From JASFEQ01 sp050122535 (GTDB taxonomy: Bacteria > Desulfobacterota > DSM-4660 > Desulfatiglandales > HGW-15), in assembly GCA_050122535.1 (NCBI GenBank), contig JASFIT010000065.1:1-14931 (forward strand): DNA of 14,931 nucleotides. Direction: 5' to 3'. Below, in pieces: positions 1-7,112 of this stretch. The position numbers were made by a program, and so were the translations under genes. The notes below the pieces were generated by a model, which saw nothing but the letters and a program-made list of their open reading frames with translations, ran no database searches and had not been told where the DNA came from. Position 1 is the stretch's first letter. Each line of letters begins with the position of its first letter.

Positions 1-855
1 GAAGATATCATCGAAAAGCACGGTTTGAGTGATCCTATGGTCCTGACCCGGGACCGACTTGCGCGGGCCATTATGGGTGAAATCGCTAAGGGCCTGGACG
101 TTGAGGGCGGGGTGATCATGGATCTCAACCCAATTCCTGAAGGAAAGATAGCCAGACTGGGCCCTTTGTTCCCTTCCAAGCGTTCTGTGGACCGCAAAGC
201 CTTTATCGTCTCACCCACGACCCACTTTTGCATGGGCGGGGTGATCATGGACAAAAACACTGAGACTTCTGTCCCGGGGCTGTTTGCAGTCGGAGAGGTG
301 GGCGCGGGGATCCACGGCGCCAACCGACTTGCCGGTAATGCCCTTTGCGAGGTATTCACCATGGGGCATATTGCGGGCAAAGGAGCGGCCCAGAGGTTCG
401 GAGAAATGAGGACACCAAAGTTGCCCAGGGATGAGATCTCTGCTGAAAAGGCCAGGCTGGAGTCCCTTTTTACTCGTGGAAGGCAGGACCCAAAAACCTT
501 GTCCCGATTACTTAAAGAGGTCATGTGGCAAAAGGCGGGGATTGTACGCTACCGGGGTTCCTTGGAAGAAATGCTCCAAAGGATTGAAGCATTCAGATCC
601 CCGGACTCAAGATTCCAGGTCACAACGTGGACGCAATTGATAAGATATTTGGAATTCCAAAATATGTTACTCATATCAGAGATGATTTGCCGGGCAGCGC
701 TCTTGAGGACAGAGAGCAGGGGGTCACATTACCGCAGCGATTATCCAGAGGAGGACAATAGTAACTGGTTAAAAAACATCGTACTACGCAAGGAAGAGGG
801 TGGGATGAGATTGGAGGCCGTCCCTGTGTCCTTGGATGTGCTAGGCCCTGAATAG
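1..855 (+). CDS. FAD-dependent fumarate reductase/succinate dehydrogenase/aspartate oxidase-family flavoprotein, C-terminal part
   Basis: The reading frame is open from base 1, so the gene begins upstream of the window; the TTG at 25 is internal. About 284 residues are visible. They carry the late part of the FAD_binding_2 domain (SPTTHFCMGGV, then GLFAVGEVGAGIHGANRLAG, which contacts FAD) and a helical C-terminal domain with the family hallmark RTESRGSHYRSDYPEEDNSNW. Family members transfer hydride between FAD and a dicarboxylate such as fumarate/succinate, or oxidise L-aspartate. The histidine in THFCMGG corresponds to a conserved substrate-site residue; the catalytic arginine region lies off the left edge. 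No iron-sulfur subunit follows (the next gene is a phosphatase after a repeat), so partners, if any, must be encoded upstream. It could be FrdA/SdhA-like, a thiol:fumarate reductase subunit or NadB-like; the visible part does not decide. Confidence 0.85.
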   Translation, partial: EDIIEKHGLSDPMVLTRDRLARAIMGEIAKGLDVEGGVIMDLNPIPEGKIARLGPLFPSKRSVDRKAFIVSPTTHFCMGGVIMDKNTETSVPGLFAVGEVGAGIHGANRLAGNALCEVFTMGHIAGKGAAQRFGEMRTPKLPRDEISAEKARLESLFTRGRQDPKTLSRLLKEVMWQKAGIVRYRGSLEEMLQRIEAFRSPDSRFQVTTWTQLIRYLEFQNMLLISEMICRAALLRTESRGSHYRSDYPEEDNSNWLKNIVLRKEEGGMRLEAVPVSLDVLGPE

Positions 856-880
856 AGTGACCAGAACTCTTAACTAAATA

Positions 881-1022
881 CGTCATCCCGGCCAAGTCCC
901 GCGGAGCGGGACGGGAGCCGGGATCCAGAATGATTTGATTTCCCGCGACTTCCCTGGATTCCGGGTCTCGCCAAACGCCGTATCGAGCATGCGGCAGGCT
1001 TTCGGGCTCGCCCGGAATGACA
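881..1022. repeat. REP-like palindromic intergenic repeat
   Basis: This 142-bp segment begins CGTCATCCCGG and ends CCGGAATGACAG, so its ends are near-complementary (9 of 11). A second inner pair, CCGGGATCCAG at 918-928 and CTGGATTCCGG at 954-964, matches at 10 of 11. A perfect hairpin GTCCCGC-gga-GCGGGAC sits at 896-912. The layout is that of the widespread 'CGTCATTCCGG...CCGGAATGACG' dispersed palindromes of proteobacterial genomes. It fills most of the gap between the flavoprotein and phosphatase genes. The rest of the gap (1023-1137) shows nothing recognisable. Confidence 0.7.
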
Positions 1023-1137
1023 GTTTGGCCGAGTTGCGTGGTAGCATGCGGGGGCAACCATAGTTTTATTGCCCGCCCCCTCATTGCAGCAATCCCGGAA
1101 ATCGTGAACACTGCAAAGGGGTTTCTAGGACAATACA

Positions 1138-1704
1138 ATGGCAAGGCTCTATCTCGTACGTCACGGTAAGGCCACAGCCAGTTGGGCCGAAGACTTTGAT
1201 CCGGGTCTGGACAGCGTGGGCAAAGCACAGGCAAAAGGGGTCGCCCACACACTCGCGCCTTTAGGGCCGCTTGATGTTATCACAAGCCCTCTTTCACGGG
1301 CCCAAGAAACGGCCAGGCTGTTGTCAGACATCTGGGGTTGCCCCCAACGCATAGAAGAAAGGGTTGGAGAGATTCCTTCGCCCGCAGAAGATTTGATGGG
1401 TCGAACCAATTGGCTGCAAGACGTGATGGGGAAGAGATGGACGAACTTGGGTGAGGATCTCCACGCCTGGCGACAGGGTGTTGTTGAGGCCCTTTTGGCC
1501 CTTGATACGGACACGGTTGTGTTCACCCATTTCATCGCGATTAATGTGGTTGTGGGTGTGGCAACTGGCGATGACCGGGTCGTCTGTTTCTGGCCTGACA
1601 ACGGGTCAATCACCATCGTGGAGGCAGACGGATCCAGCTTGACTCTGATTGAGCGCGGGGATGAGCCTGTTGCCGAGGATGGATCTGGGCCCCGTATTTT
1701 GTGA
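1138..1704 (+). CDS. Histidine phosphatase family protein (SixA-like phosphohistidine phosphatase)
   Basis: The 188-residue protein opens with MARLYLVRHGKATAS, the RHG signature of the histidine phosphatase (phosphoglycerate mutase-like) superfamily. H9 is the expected phospho-acceptor. R8, R54 (SPLSRAQETA) and H131 (VFTHFIAI) would complete the phosphate pocket, with E78 in VGEIP as a likely proton donor. No signal peptide or membrane segment is seen, so it should be cytoplasmic. SixA proteins remove phosphate from histidine in phosphorelay proteins, but the superfamily also covers sugar and nucleotide phosphatases; at 188 residues it is somewhat longer than typical SixA, so the substrate is open. 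The ATG follows AGGA by about 8 nt. The gene stands alone between two palindromic repeats. Confidence 0.8.
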   Translation: MARLYLVRHGKATASWAEDFDPGLDSVGKAQAKGVAHTLAPLGPLDVITSPLSRAQETARLLSDIWGCPQRIEERVGEIPSPAEDLMGRTNWLQDVMGKRWTNLGEDLHAWRQGVVEALLALDTDTVVFTHFIAINVVVGVATGDDRVVCFWPDNGSITIVEADGSSLTLIERGDEPVAEDGSGPRIL

Positions 1705-1710
1705 GGGTCC

Positions 1711-1822
1711 CTGATGCACCATCAAGGCATCATCTGCTGCGCTCCTCCTTGCGGCGTATTACTCCATACGCCTCAGTCGTCACTCCTCGGCGCCTTACAT
1801 CTAATCCCTTGCTGGTGATCAG
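1711..1822. repeat. Dispersed palindromic repeat, copy A
   Basis: Terminal inverted repeats CTGATGCACCATCAAGG (1711-1727) and CCTTGCTGGTGATCAG (1807-1822) match almost fully, allowing a one-base gap. The centre has a perfect 7-bp hairpin, GGCGTAT (1753-1759) and ATACGCC (1766-1772), around a 6-nt loop. The same design, with the same TGCGGCGTA...TACGCCTCA core and loop length, recurs at 9919-10041 (copy B). The non-coding stretch 1705-2007 otherwise holds only a weak promoter candidate. Confidence 0.7.
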
Positions 1823-1894
1823 GAATGCTACATAACCTAATAATTTCACTTTTAGTCCCCAAATTCGAAGTTGGATTTTATGGGAATAGTGTCA

Positions 1895-1922
1895 TTGACA
1901 AAGGTCTTGGTTTGTCATAAGG
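1895..1922 (+). promoter_or_regulatory. Weak sigma-70-like promoter candidate before the PilZ gene
   Basis: A perfect TTGACA at 1895-1900 is followed after about 15-16 nt by CATAAG/ATAAGG, a poor -10 match. It lies about 85 nt upstream of the PilZ start. The weak -10 makes this tentative. Confidence 0.25.
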
Positions 1923-2007
1923 ATTTGAAGGCAGATATGGCGCTGCAGGCGAGGAGTCTTGATCAGACGAGAATTGAAAGGCTCAGTGGTATACGGGAGG
2001 GAAGGAC

Positions 2008-2400
2008 TTGGCAGATCAGATGGAGAAGCGTAACAAGCCCAGAATACAGGTCAAATGGCCCATTACCATATACACCAAAAAAGGCCCGGTAAAGGGAGAG
2101 TCGAGAAACATCACTTCGGCCGGCATATTCATACACTGCGAAGAAGAGCTGCGTCTCAATGAAGTTTGTCGGATGCGCATCAGACCGCCCCAAAAACAGT
2201 CTGTAGAGGTTGAGGGAAAGTTGATCTGGTCCAATCTTGACGGTCTTGATTCTGCGGGCCCTTATTCGGGAATGGGCTTTTCCTTTGTAAAGTGCTCTGT
2301 TGAAGGTCAGCGCCTCCTTGATGAGGTCATTTCAAGGCATCTTGAAAAATGGGAGGATGAAGAGAGGAAGGAAGGGATTAGTGATGACTATGAGATTTGA
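2008..2400 (+). CDS. PilZ-domain protein, probable c-di-GMP receptor
   Basis: This is a 130-residue cytoplasmic protein made almost wholly of one PilZ domain. R8-N-K-P-R12 fits the RxxxR c-di-GMP-binding motif, and N34-I-T36-S-A-G39 fits (D/N)xSxxG with threonine replacing serine. The later strand GMGFSFV (about 88-94) is typical of the PilZ barrel. Such single-domain proteins bind cyclic di-GMP and modulate motility, secretion or polysaccharide machinery through partners. The TTG at 2008 is preferred because GGGAGGGAAGG lies immediately upstream at good spacing; ATG at 2020 (losing four residues) is an alternative. The stop is overlapped by a small downstream ORF, suggesting coupled translation. 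There is no GGDEF, EAL or chemotaxis gene nearby to indicate the target process. Confidence 0.85.
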   Translation: MADQMEKRNKPRIQVKWPITIYTKKGPVKGESRNITSAGIFIHCEEELRLNEVCRMRIRPPQKQSVEVEGKLIWSNLDGLDSAGPYSGMGFSFVKCSVEGQRLLDEVISRHLEKWEDEERKEGISDDYEI

Positions 2401-2545
2401 TGAGCTGTTTAAAGCCACCCTCAACATGTTCAGCCTTGACTCAAAGACTGCTGGTGACCTGAGCGCAAATGATATACGAACCGTCTTCAAAGAAGTACTC
2501 AAGGCTGAAGAACTATGCCAAAAGGAATTCAGCGATCGTCTTTAG
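2384..2545 (+). CDS. Small hypothetical protein (53 aa) overlapping the PilZ gene
   Basis: This is an unrecognised ORF. It starts inside the last codons of the PilZ gene (17-nt overlap) behind a strong purine-rich ribosome site (AAGGAAGGGA, 2368-2377). GTG at 2381, ATG at 2384 and ATG at 2390 are all in frame; the longer extension to 2300 lies wholly within the PilZ gene and is unlikely. The product begins MTMRFDELFKATLNMF and is charged and probably all-helical, with no signal peptide or membrane segment. Overlap and ribosome site suggest translational coupling to PilZ, perhaps as a partner, but no function can be given. Confidence 0.5.
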   Translation: MTMRFDELFKATLNMFSLDSKTAGDLSANDIRTVFKEVLKAEELCQKEFSDRL

Positions 2546-2624
2546 GACGAGCCAGGTTTCATAACTCCCAAAACCCACCCTGCAGAGAGTTTCCCATTTT
2601 GATCTAGTTTGACAACCCCCTTAG

Positions 2625-2637
2625 CCGCCTCTGGCGG
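2625..2637. other. Short GC-rich hairpin in the gap before the LUD gene
   Basis: CCGCC-tct-GGCGG forms a perfect 5-bp stem, flanked by a C-run (2616-2620) and G-runs (2636-2653) that could lengthen the pairing. No T-tract follows, so it is not a convincing terminator. The pyrimidine/purine flanks resemble degenerate repeat sequence. Confidence 0.35.
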
Positions 2638-2686
2638 GGAAAGGGGAGGGGGGAAAAGTTTACATCACCTTTGAAGGAGGAAAAAG

Positions 2687-3331
2687 ATGGACGAACATCA
2701 GATGGATTGGAACGAGAAGGTTGCTGAGGATATCATCAAACACCTGGAAAAGCGTCGCATGGCAGGGAGTTATGCTCCCACGGCTGCCCAGGCCCGAAAG
2801 GAGATTGTAGGCATGATCCCTGAAGGGGCTATCGTCTTTCGCTGCGGCACTATGACAGCGGTTGGCATGGGCCTCTGGGAGGAAATAGATAAGGTGCCCG
2901 GGGTTCAGGTCATCGATCCCTATGAAGCGGGAATCCCACCCGAAGAGTCCCTGGAGCGAAGGCGAAAAGGCCTGGCAGCAGACGTGATGATCGCAAGTAC
3001 CAATGCCATTACGCTGGATGGCAGGCTTGTCAACCTGGACGGCATGGGGAACCGCGTGGCAGCCATTACCTTTGGACCCAAAAAGGTGATCCTGGCGGTG
3101 GGCATGAACAAGGTGGCTCCTGATCTGGAGTCTGCCATGGCCCGGGTAAAGCACTACGCCGCGCCTGTCAACAACATACGCCTGGGGCTCAAGAACCCCT
3201 GTGTGGAGACCGGACTCTGCTCGGACTGCAAGACGCCGCAGCGTATCTGCAATATGTGGGGGATCATTGAAGGCCACATGATCAAGGATCGGGTCCATGT
3301 AAAGCTGGTGGGCGAAGTTCTCGGATACTGA
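2687..3331 (+). CDS. LUD-domain protein (LutC/YkgG-like) with C-terminal cysteine cluster
   Basis: The 214-residue protein matches the LUD (DUF162) fold seen in lactate utilisation proteins LutB and LutC. Family-like segments are FRCGTMTAVGMGLWEEI (51-67), ASTNAITLDGRLVNLDGMGN (103-122) and FGPKKVILAVGMNKVAPDLE (129-148). The tail carries C172, C178, C181 and C188 (C-x5-C-x2-C-x6-C), which could bind an iron-sulfur cluster or zinc. The start is well supported: GGAGGAAAAAG sits just upstream of the ATG. LutABC oxidises L-lactate, but no LutA or LutB gene is adjacent, so this solo member may serve another oxidoreductase or have a separate role. The family call is firm; a lactate role is only a guess. 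Confidence 0.8.
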   Translation: MDEHQMDWNEKVAEDIIKHLEKRRMAGSYAPTAAQARKEIVGMIPEGAIVFRCGTMTAVGMGLWEEIDKVPGVQVIDPYEAGIPPEESLERRRKGLAADVMIASTNAITLDGRLVNLDGMGNRVAAITFGPKKVILAVGMNKVAPDLESAMARVKHYAAPVNNIRLGLKNPCVETGLCSDCKTPQRICNMWGIIEGHMIKDRVHVKLVGEVLGY

Positions 3332-3447
3332 GATGGAGAAAAGGAGGGCTTCCTTCATCTATAAACAAATGTTCAAGCCCATTCTAATGGACCGTAGAAA
3401 GGGCCCAACACGAGAACCCCAAGGATCGAAGTAGGATAAGCCCCTCA

Positions 3448-4620
3448 ATGCAAAAAATTCCGCTTCTACTCATATTTCTGGGTCACGTCTGGGTAGATAC
3501 CTCTCAGGGCATCCTTCCGGTCGTCCTAGTCAAGCTCAAGGAGCTGTTTTCCTTGAATTACTTCCAGGTTGGCCTTGTGATGATGGTTCTCAACCTTACC
3601 TCATCGGTTATCCAACCTGTATTCGGATATGTTTCGGACCATCTGCGCACGGGATGGTTCGTGCCCATGGGTATCCTCTGGACGGCCCTCATGATGGGTC
3701 TCCTGGGTTGGGCGCCAAACTACTCCGTTGTGGTTCTACTCGTGGGTTTTGCAGGTTTGGGCACGGCCGCTTTCCACCCCAGGGCCATGATGGCTGTGTA
3801 TCTCATAAGCGGTTCGAGGCGTGGATTGGGTGCAGCCATATTCACCACGGGCGGTAACGTGGGGTTTGCCCTCGGTCCGGTGGTGGGAAGTTTGCTCGTG
3901 CTCGGATTGGGCATGCATGCCACCCTCGGATTGCTTATCCCAGGCCTACTGCTCTTTCTGGTCATTCTCTTCTACCCCGGAGATTTCTTGAAACGTGAGG
4001 TGGTCCGTCAAGATGCATCGCAAGGGGATCTCAACGAAAAGTCTCATCCCATTCCCTGGATATCACTCATAGCCCTCTGTCTTATCGTGACGCTGCGTTC
4101 ATGGGTGTACCTGAGTTTTATTACCTACCTTCCCATGTTTCTCCAGACCCAGGGGATTCACCTGAAAAGCGCAAGTCTGATGCTTACCCTGTTTCTGATT
4201 GGCGGCGCAGCTGCGGGGCTTTATGGTGGCCACCTTTCGGACCGGGTAGGGCGGCGAGGCATCATTTGGGTAAGCCATCTTATTTATCCCGCGCTTGCAT
4301 CTTTGATGATCTTGAGCAAAGGGCCCAGCCAGTGGATTATGGCGCTCACTGCCGGGGCGGCCCTACTCGCATCGTTTTCAGTCACCATTGTATTGGCCCA
4401 GGAGCTTTTGCCCCGGCACCTGGGATTGGCCTCCGGTCTGATTTTAGGATTGGGATTTGGGACCGGAGGGCTGGGTAGCGCCATTTCAGGGTATCTCGCC
4501 GATACCCTGGGTCTCTACCAGACGGTCTGGATCCTGGCTTTTGCGCCTCTGCTGGCCGTGATCTTGACAGCCTTTATAAGGACTAAACCTGAAAGCGATA
4601 AGGCAGGCCCAGCCGGTTGA
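3448..4620 (+). CDS. MFS transporter, fosmidomycin-resistance (Fsr)-like
   Basis: This 390-residue protein is very hydrophobic and consistent with 12 membrane helices in two halves joined by a hydrophilic loop near residues 172-200. The second half has the MFS motif-A-like loop GHLSDRVGRRG (261-271); the first half has the corresponding GYVSDHLRTG (60-69). The segment AAFHPRAMMA (107-116, H110-P111), followed by GLGAAIFTTGGNVGFALGP, resembles the Fsr branch of the major facilitator superfamily, whose members are proton-coupled exporters of fosmidomycin and unrelated small molecules. The native substrate cannot be told from sequence. The ATG is preceded by a modest AGGATAAG. A 64-nt gap to the downstream binding-protein gene makes co-transcription possible. 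Confidence 0.82.
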   Translation: MQKIPLLLIFLGHVWVDTSQGILPVVLVKLKELFSLNYFQVGLVMMVLNLTSSVIQPVFGYVSDHLRTGWFVPMGILWTALMMGLLGWAPNYSVVVLLVGFAGLGTAAFHPRAMMAVYLISGSRRGLGAAIFTTGGNVGFALGPVVGSLLVLGLGMHATLGLLIPGLLLFLVILFYPGDFLKREVVRQDASQGDLNEKSHPIPWISLIALCLIVTLRSWVYLSFITYLPMFLQTQGIHLKSASLMLTLFLIGGAAAGLYGGHLSDRVGRRGIIWVSHLIYPALASLMILSKGPSQWIMALTAGAALLASFSVTIVLAQELLPRHLGLASGLILGLGFGTGGLGSAISGYLADTLGLYQTVWILAFAPLLAVILTAFIRTKPESDKAGPAG

Positions 4621-4684
4621 ACAGGTTAGAAAGGATTGACTGGGGAGCGGGCCCCTTTGATGAAAAGCGAAGGGAGGGGGGAAG

Positions 4685-5893
4685 ATGAGAAAAAGGTATG
4701 TGATTGTTCTACCCATTTGCGTGATCCTTTGTTGTGGAGCGGCCATTTCTTTTGCACGGGCAGAAAGGGGCGTGACGGACACGGAGATTCGTCTTGGCAC
4801 GTGGGGACCTCTGACCGGTCCCGCAGCCCTATGGGGTGCTGTCCCCCGCGGCACCCGATGCTACTTTGATATGATCAACTCTGAGGGCGGGATCCATGGC
4901 CGCAAAATCACCTTTTATCTAAGAGATGACGGATATATGCCGCCCAAGACCAAGGCCATCGTCAAAGAACTGGTGGAAGATAAGGAGGTCTTCGGTTTTG
5001 CCTCAGGCGTGGGAACAGCCACAGGTATGGCCGTTAAGAAGTATCTTCACAATAGGAAAGTCCCCTGGGTAGCACCCGCATCCGGGTCCAGCCACTGGGC
5101 TCATCCCCCCACTAGGTATCTTTTCAGCGTTTTTCCCCTTTATTGTGATGAAGGCGCTATCATGGCGGACTATGCCGTCACAAAACTGGGTAAAAGGAGG
5201 GTCGCGTATATCTACCAAAACGACGATTTTGGAAAAGAAGGGGGTTATGGAATCGAGTGGGGCCTCAAAAAACATGGTTTGAAGCCGGTCGCCAAGGCAC
5301 CTGTGGAGCTCCAGGATTCGGATCTCAGTTCGCATTGTATGAAATTGAAGTCTGCCAATCCTGATTGCGTCATTATGTATCTGCTCCCCAAACATGGGGC
5401 CATCATACTGCAGACCGCAGCCAAGATGGGACTGAAAACCGAGTGGATGAGTTCGAGCGTATTAAGTGACACAGACATCATGTATAAAATAAGCAAAGGT
5501 CTTTTCAAGGGCGTGATCTTCACCATTTTTGCTCAACTTCCAGAGTCTCAGCACCCCCTCCTGACAAAATACAAAAAGGCCCAAGAGAGATTTGCCCCGA
5601 ACGAAAGATGGGGGATATTTTTCTACGCGGGTTTCGGGTTTGTGGAAACCATGGTGGAGGGCCTAAACAGATGCGGTCGCGACCTTACGGTGGAAAATTT
5701 CGTTAGGGCCATGGAGAGCATAAAGGATTTCCAGGGCATTGGCGATAAGATCAGCTTTGGCCCCAACCAGCGACAAGGGAGCCGATCATGTTTTCTGGCC
5801 ACATGCGTGGAAGAGGGGAAGATCAAGCGTCTTTCTGATTGGATGAGATCTGAGGTGGATGTGATGGAAATGGTCAGGGCGCTCTCTAGATAG
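4685..5893 (+). CDS. ABC transporter periplasmic substrate-binding protein, LivJ/branched-chain amino acid type
   Basis: The 402-residue protein has a Sec signal peptide (MRKRY, then a hydrophobic stretch, probable cleavage after ARA near residue 26) and a type-I periplasmic-binding fold (Peripla_BP_6). Typical landmarks are EIRLGTWGPLTGPAALWG at the first strand, INSEGGIHGRKITFYLRDDG, and VPWVAPASGSSHWAHPP in the ligand cleft. Members capture branched-chain amino acids, amides, urea or aromatic acids for an ABC importer. No LivHMGF permease or ATPase genes are present nearby, so it is an orphan here and must use a transporter encoded elsewhere or act as a sensor. A strong GGGAGGGGGGAAG precedes the ATG. 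It lies 16 nt upstream of the M29-like gene, suggesting one transcript. Confidence 0.85.
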   Translation: MRKRYVIVLPICVILCCGAAISFARAERGVTDTEIRLGTWGPLTGPAALWGAVPRGTRCYFDMINSEGGIHGRKITFYLRDDGYMPPKTKAIVKELVEDKEVFGFASGVGTATGMAVKKYLHNRKVPWVAPASGSSHWAHPPTRYLFSVFPLYCDEGAIMADYAVTKLGKRRVAYIYQNDDFGKEGGYGIEWGLKKHGLKPVAKAPVELQDSDLSSHCMKLKSANPDCVIMYLLPKHGAIILQTAAKMGLKTEWMSSSVLSDTDIMYKISKGLFKGVIFTIFAQLPESQHPLLTKYKKAQERFAPNERWGIFFYAGFGFVETMVEGLNRCGRDLTVENFVRAMESIKDFQGIGDKISFGPNQRQGSRSCFLATCVEEGKIKRLSDWMRSEVDVMEMVRALSR

Positions 5894-5909
5894 GCAGAAG
5901 TTACGTTTT

Positions 5910-6884
5910 ATGGCTTTGCAAAAGGAACAGATAGATTTTGAGCAGGCCTTGGCCAGGTTCCTTGTGGAATGCATGGGTCTTCGCGAGGATGAATCCTGTC
6001 TGGTGGTTTGCGATACAAGCCGAAAAAGGCTGGGTTCCTCTGTCTATGAGGCAGCAAAACAGATCACACGCAGGGCGAACTTATGTCTGGTCCAGATGCC
6101 AGGTCCTTTAGGTTGGCAGCCGGATACGTTGTCCCAGTTAGAAAAAGAGATGCTCACCCGGGATGTTATCCTGCTCTTGACCGGGGTGTCTCTTTCACAC
6201 ACCGATGCAAGGCGGCGTGCCGTAAAGCGCGGGGCAAGGCTCGCCTCTATGCCAGGGATTACTGCTGACGTGCTGCTGAGAGCAGGACGGGCGGATTACC
6301 CGGGCATATCGAAGAGGTCTGAGAGACTGAAAGACATGCTTACTGCTGCGGACTCCATATCTGTGGAGACTGAGCTGGGCACTGCCATGAAGTTCAGCGT
6401 CAAGGGGATGGAGGGGCATATGGAGGATGGCCTGTACAATCGTGCAGGCACATGGGGCAACATTCCTGCGGGGGAGGCCAGTATCGGCCCCGAGGAAGGA
6501 AGCGCTGAAGGCGTGATCGTGGTTGATTGGTCCATGTCCAGCATGGGTCGCCTGGAAGAACCTCTCCAGATTCGGGTTGAGAGAGGTCGCGCCGTAGAAA
6601 TAAAGGGTAGACAGGCCGACACATTACTGCAGAGGCTCAATCCCTTTGGCCGTTCCGCTTTCACGTTGGCGGAGTTCGCCATGGGAACCAACGAATGGGC
6701 GCAATTGAGTGGTGTTGTGCTTGAGGACGAAAAGGTTTTTGGAACGGCCCACTTTGCCCTGGGCAATAACATCAGCTTTGGCGGCACAACAGACGTGCCG
6801 ATCCACCTGGACGGGGTGCTTCGGGCCCCCACGGTCACGGTGGATGGCAAACGCATTATGAAAAGGGGTCAAGTCTGCTCTTGA
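5910..6884 (+). CDS. M29 aminopeptidase/NicX-like metalloenzyme
   Basis: The 324-residue cytoplasmic protein resembles the C-terminal catalytic part of the family uniting M29 aminopeptidases (AmpS, aminopeptidase T) and the ring-cleaving dioxygenase NicX. Signature segments are WGNIPAGEASIGPEEGSAEG (182-201), LAEFAMGTN (253-261), LEDEKVFGTAHFALGNNISF (281-300) and VPIHLDG (306-312). Candidate metal ligands are E189, E255, H291, H309 and D311. It could therefore be a peptidase or a mononuclear-iron enzyme acting on a heterocycle; sequence alone does not separate these. The binding-protein gene 16 nt upstream may supply its substrate. The last residues (MKRGQVCS) are encoded by the arm of an inverted-repeat element, so the native C-terminus was probably altered. 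Confidence 0.7.
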   Translation: MALQKEQIDFEQALARFLVECMGLREDESCLVVCDTSRKRLGSSVYEAAKQITRRANLCLVQMPGPLGWQPDTLSQLEKEMLTRDVILLLTGVSLSHTDARRRAVKRGARLASMPGITADVLLRAGRADYPGISKRSERLKDMLTAADSISVETELGTAMKFSVKGMEGHMEDGLYNRAGTWGNIPAGEASIGPEEGSAEGVIVVDWSMSSMGRLEEPLQIRVERGRAVEIKGRQADTLLQRLNPFGRSAFTLAEFAMGTNEWAQLSGVVLEDEKVFGTAHFALGNNISFGGTTDVPIHLDGVLRAPTVTVDGKRIMKRGQVCS

Positions 6885-7017
6885 CTCTTGTTCAAGATTT
6901 TCGCAGTGAGTCGCATCATCGGGAATGTAGAAATGTCAAAGGCAAGAGCTGGAAGGGCAGGCTGGGCAAAGTCTTTGATAAGCAAGAGTCAGGGGCAGGC
7001 TTGACCCCTTTTCGTAA
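6856..7017. repeat. MITE-like palindromic element with 35-bp terminal inverted repeats
   Basis: Left arm 6856-6890 and right arm 6983-7017 are inverted copies with 31 of 35 positions matching; the inner 30 bp (6861-6890 versus 6983-7012) match at 27. The arm begins TTATGAAAAGGGGTCAAG on the left and TTACGAAAAGGGGTCAAG (complement) on the right. The interior (about 90 bp) has no ORF. It overlaps the 3' end of the M29-like gene, whose stop codon lies in the left arm. The transcript would form a long hairpin that could end or stabilise the mRNA. No clear target-site duplication is visible. Confidence 0.75.
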
Positions 7018-7112
7018 CAACACGGGTTCTGGGAGAGAGCCTTAGAACAAAACGCGAGGGTAGTCCATCGTAGAGTGCTGCACAACCAACACCAAACCGA
7101 AAGGAGAAATAC

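Noticed and set aside
671..1252. 193-codon minus-strand ORF
   Set aside because: It overlaps the flavoprotein 3' end, the REP-like repeat and the start of the phosphatase gene, and its translation resembles no family; it is open by chance in GC-rich repeat sequence.
1871..2092. 73-codon + strand ORF before and into the PilZ gene
   Set aside because: It has no ribosome site or family resemblance, and it overlaps the PilZ reading frame.
2660..3358. 232-codon minus-strand ORF opposite the LUD gene
   Set aside because: It is a shadow of the well-supported LUD-domain gene, which has a strong ribosome site and clear family motifs.
3333..3434. Short ORF (about 33 codons) directly after the LUD gene
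   Set aside because: ATG is only 1 nt after the LUD stop with no suitable ribosome site, and the peptide shows no recognisable features.
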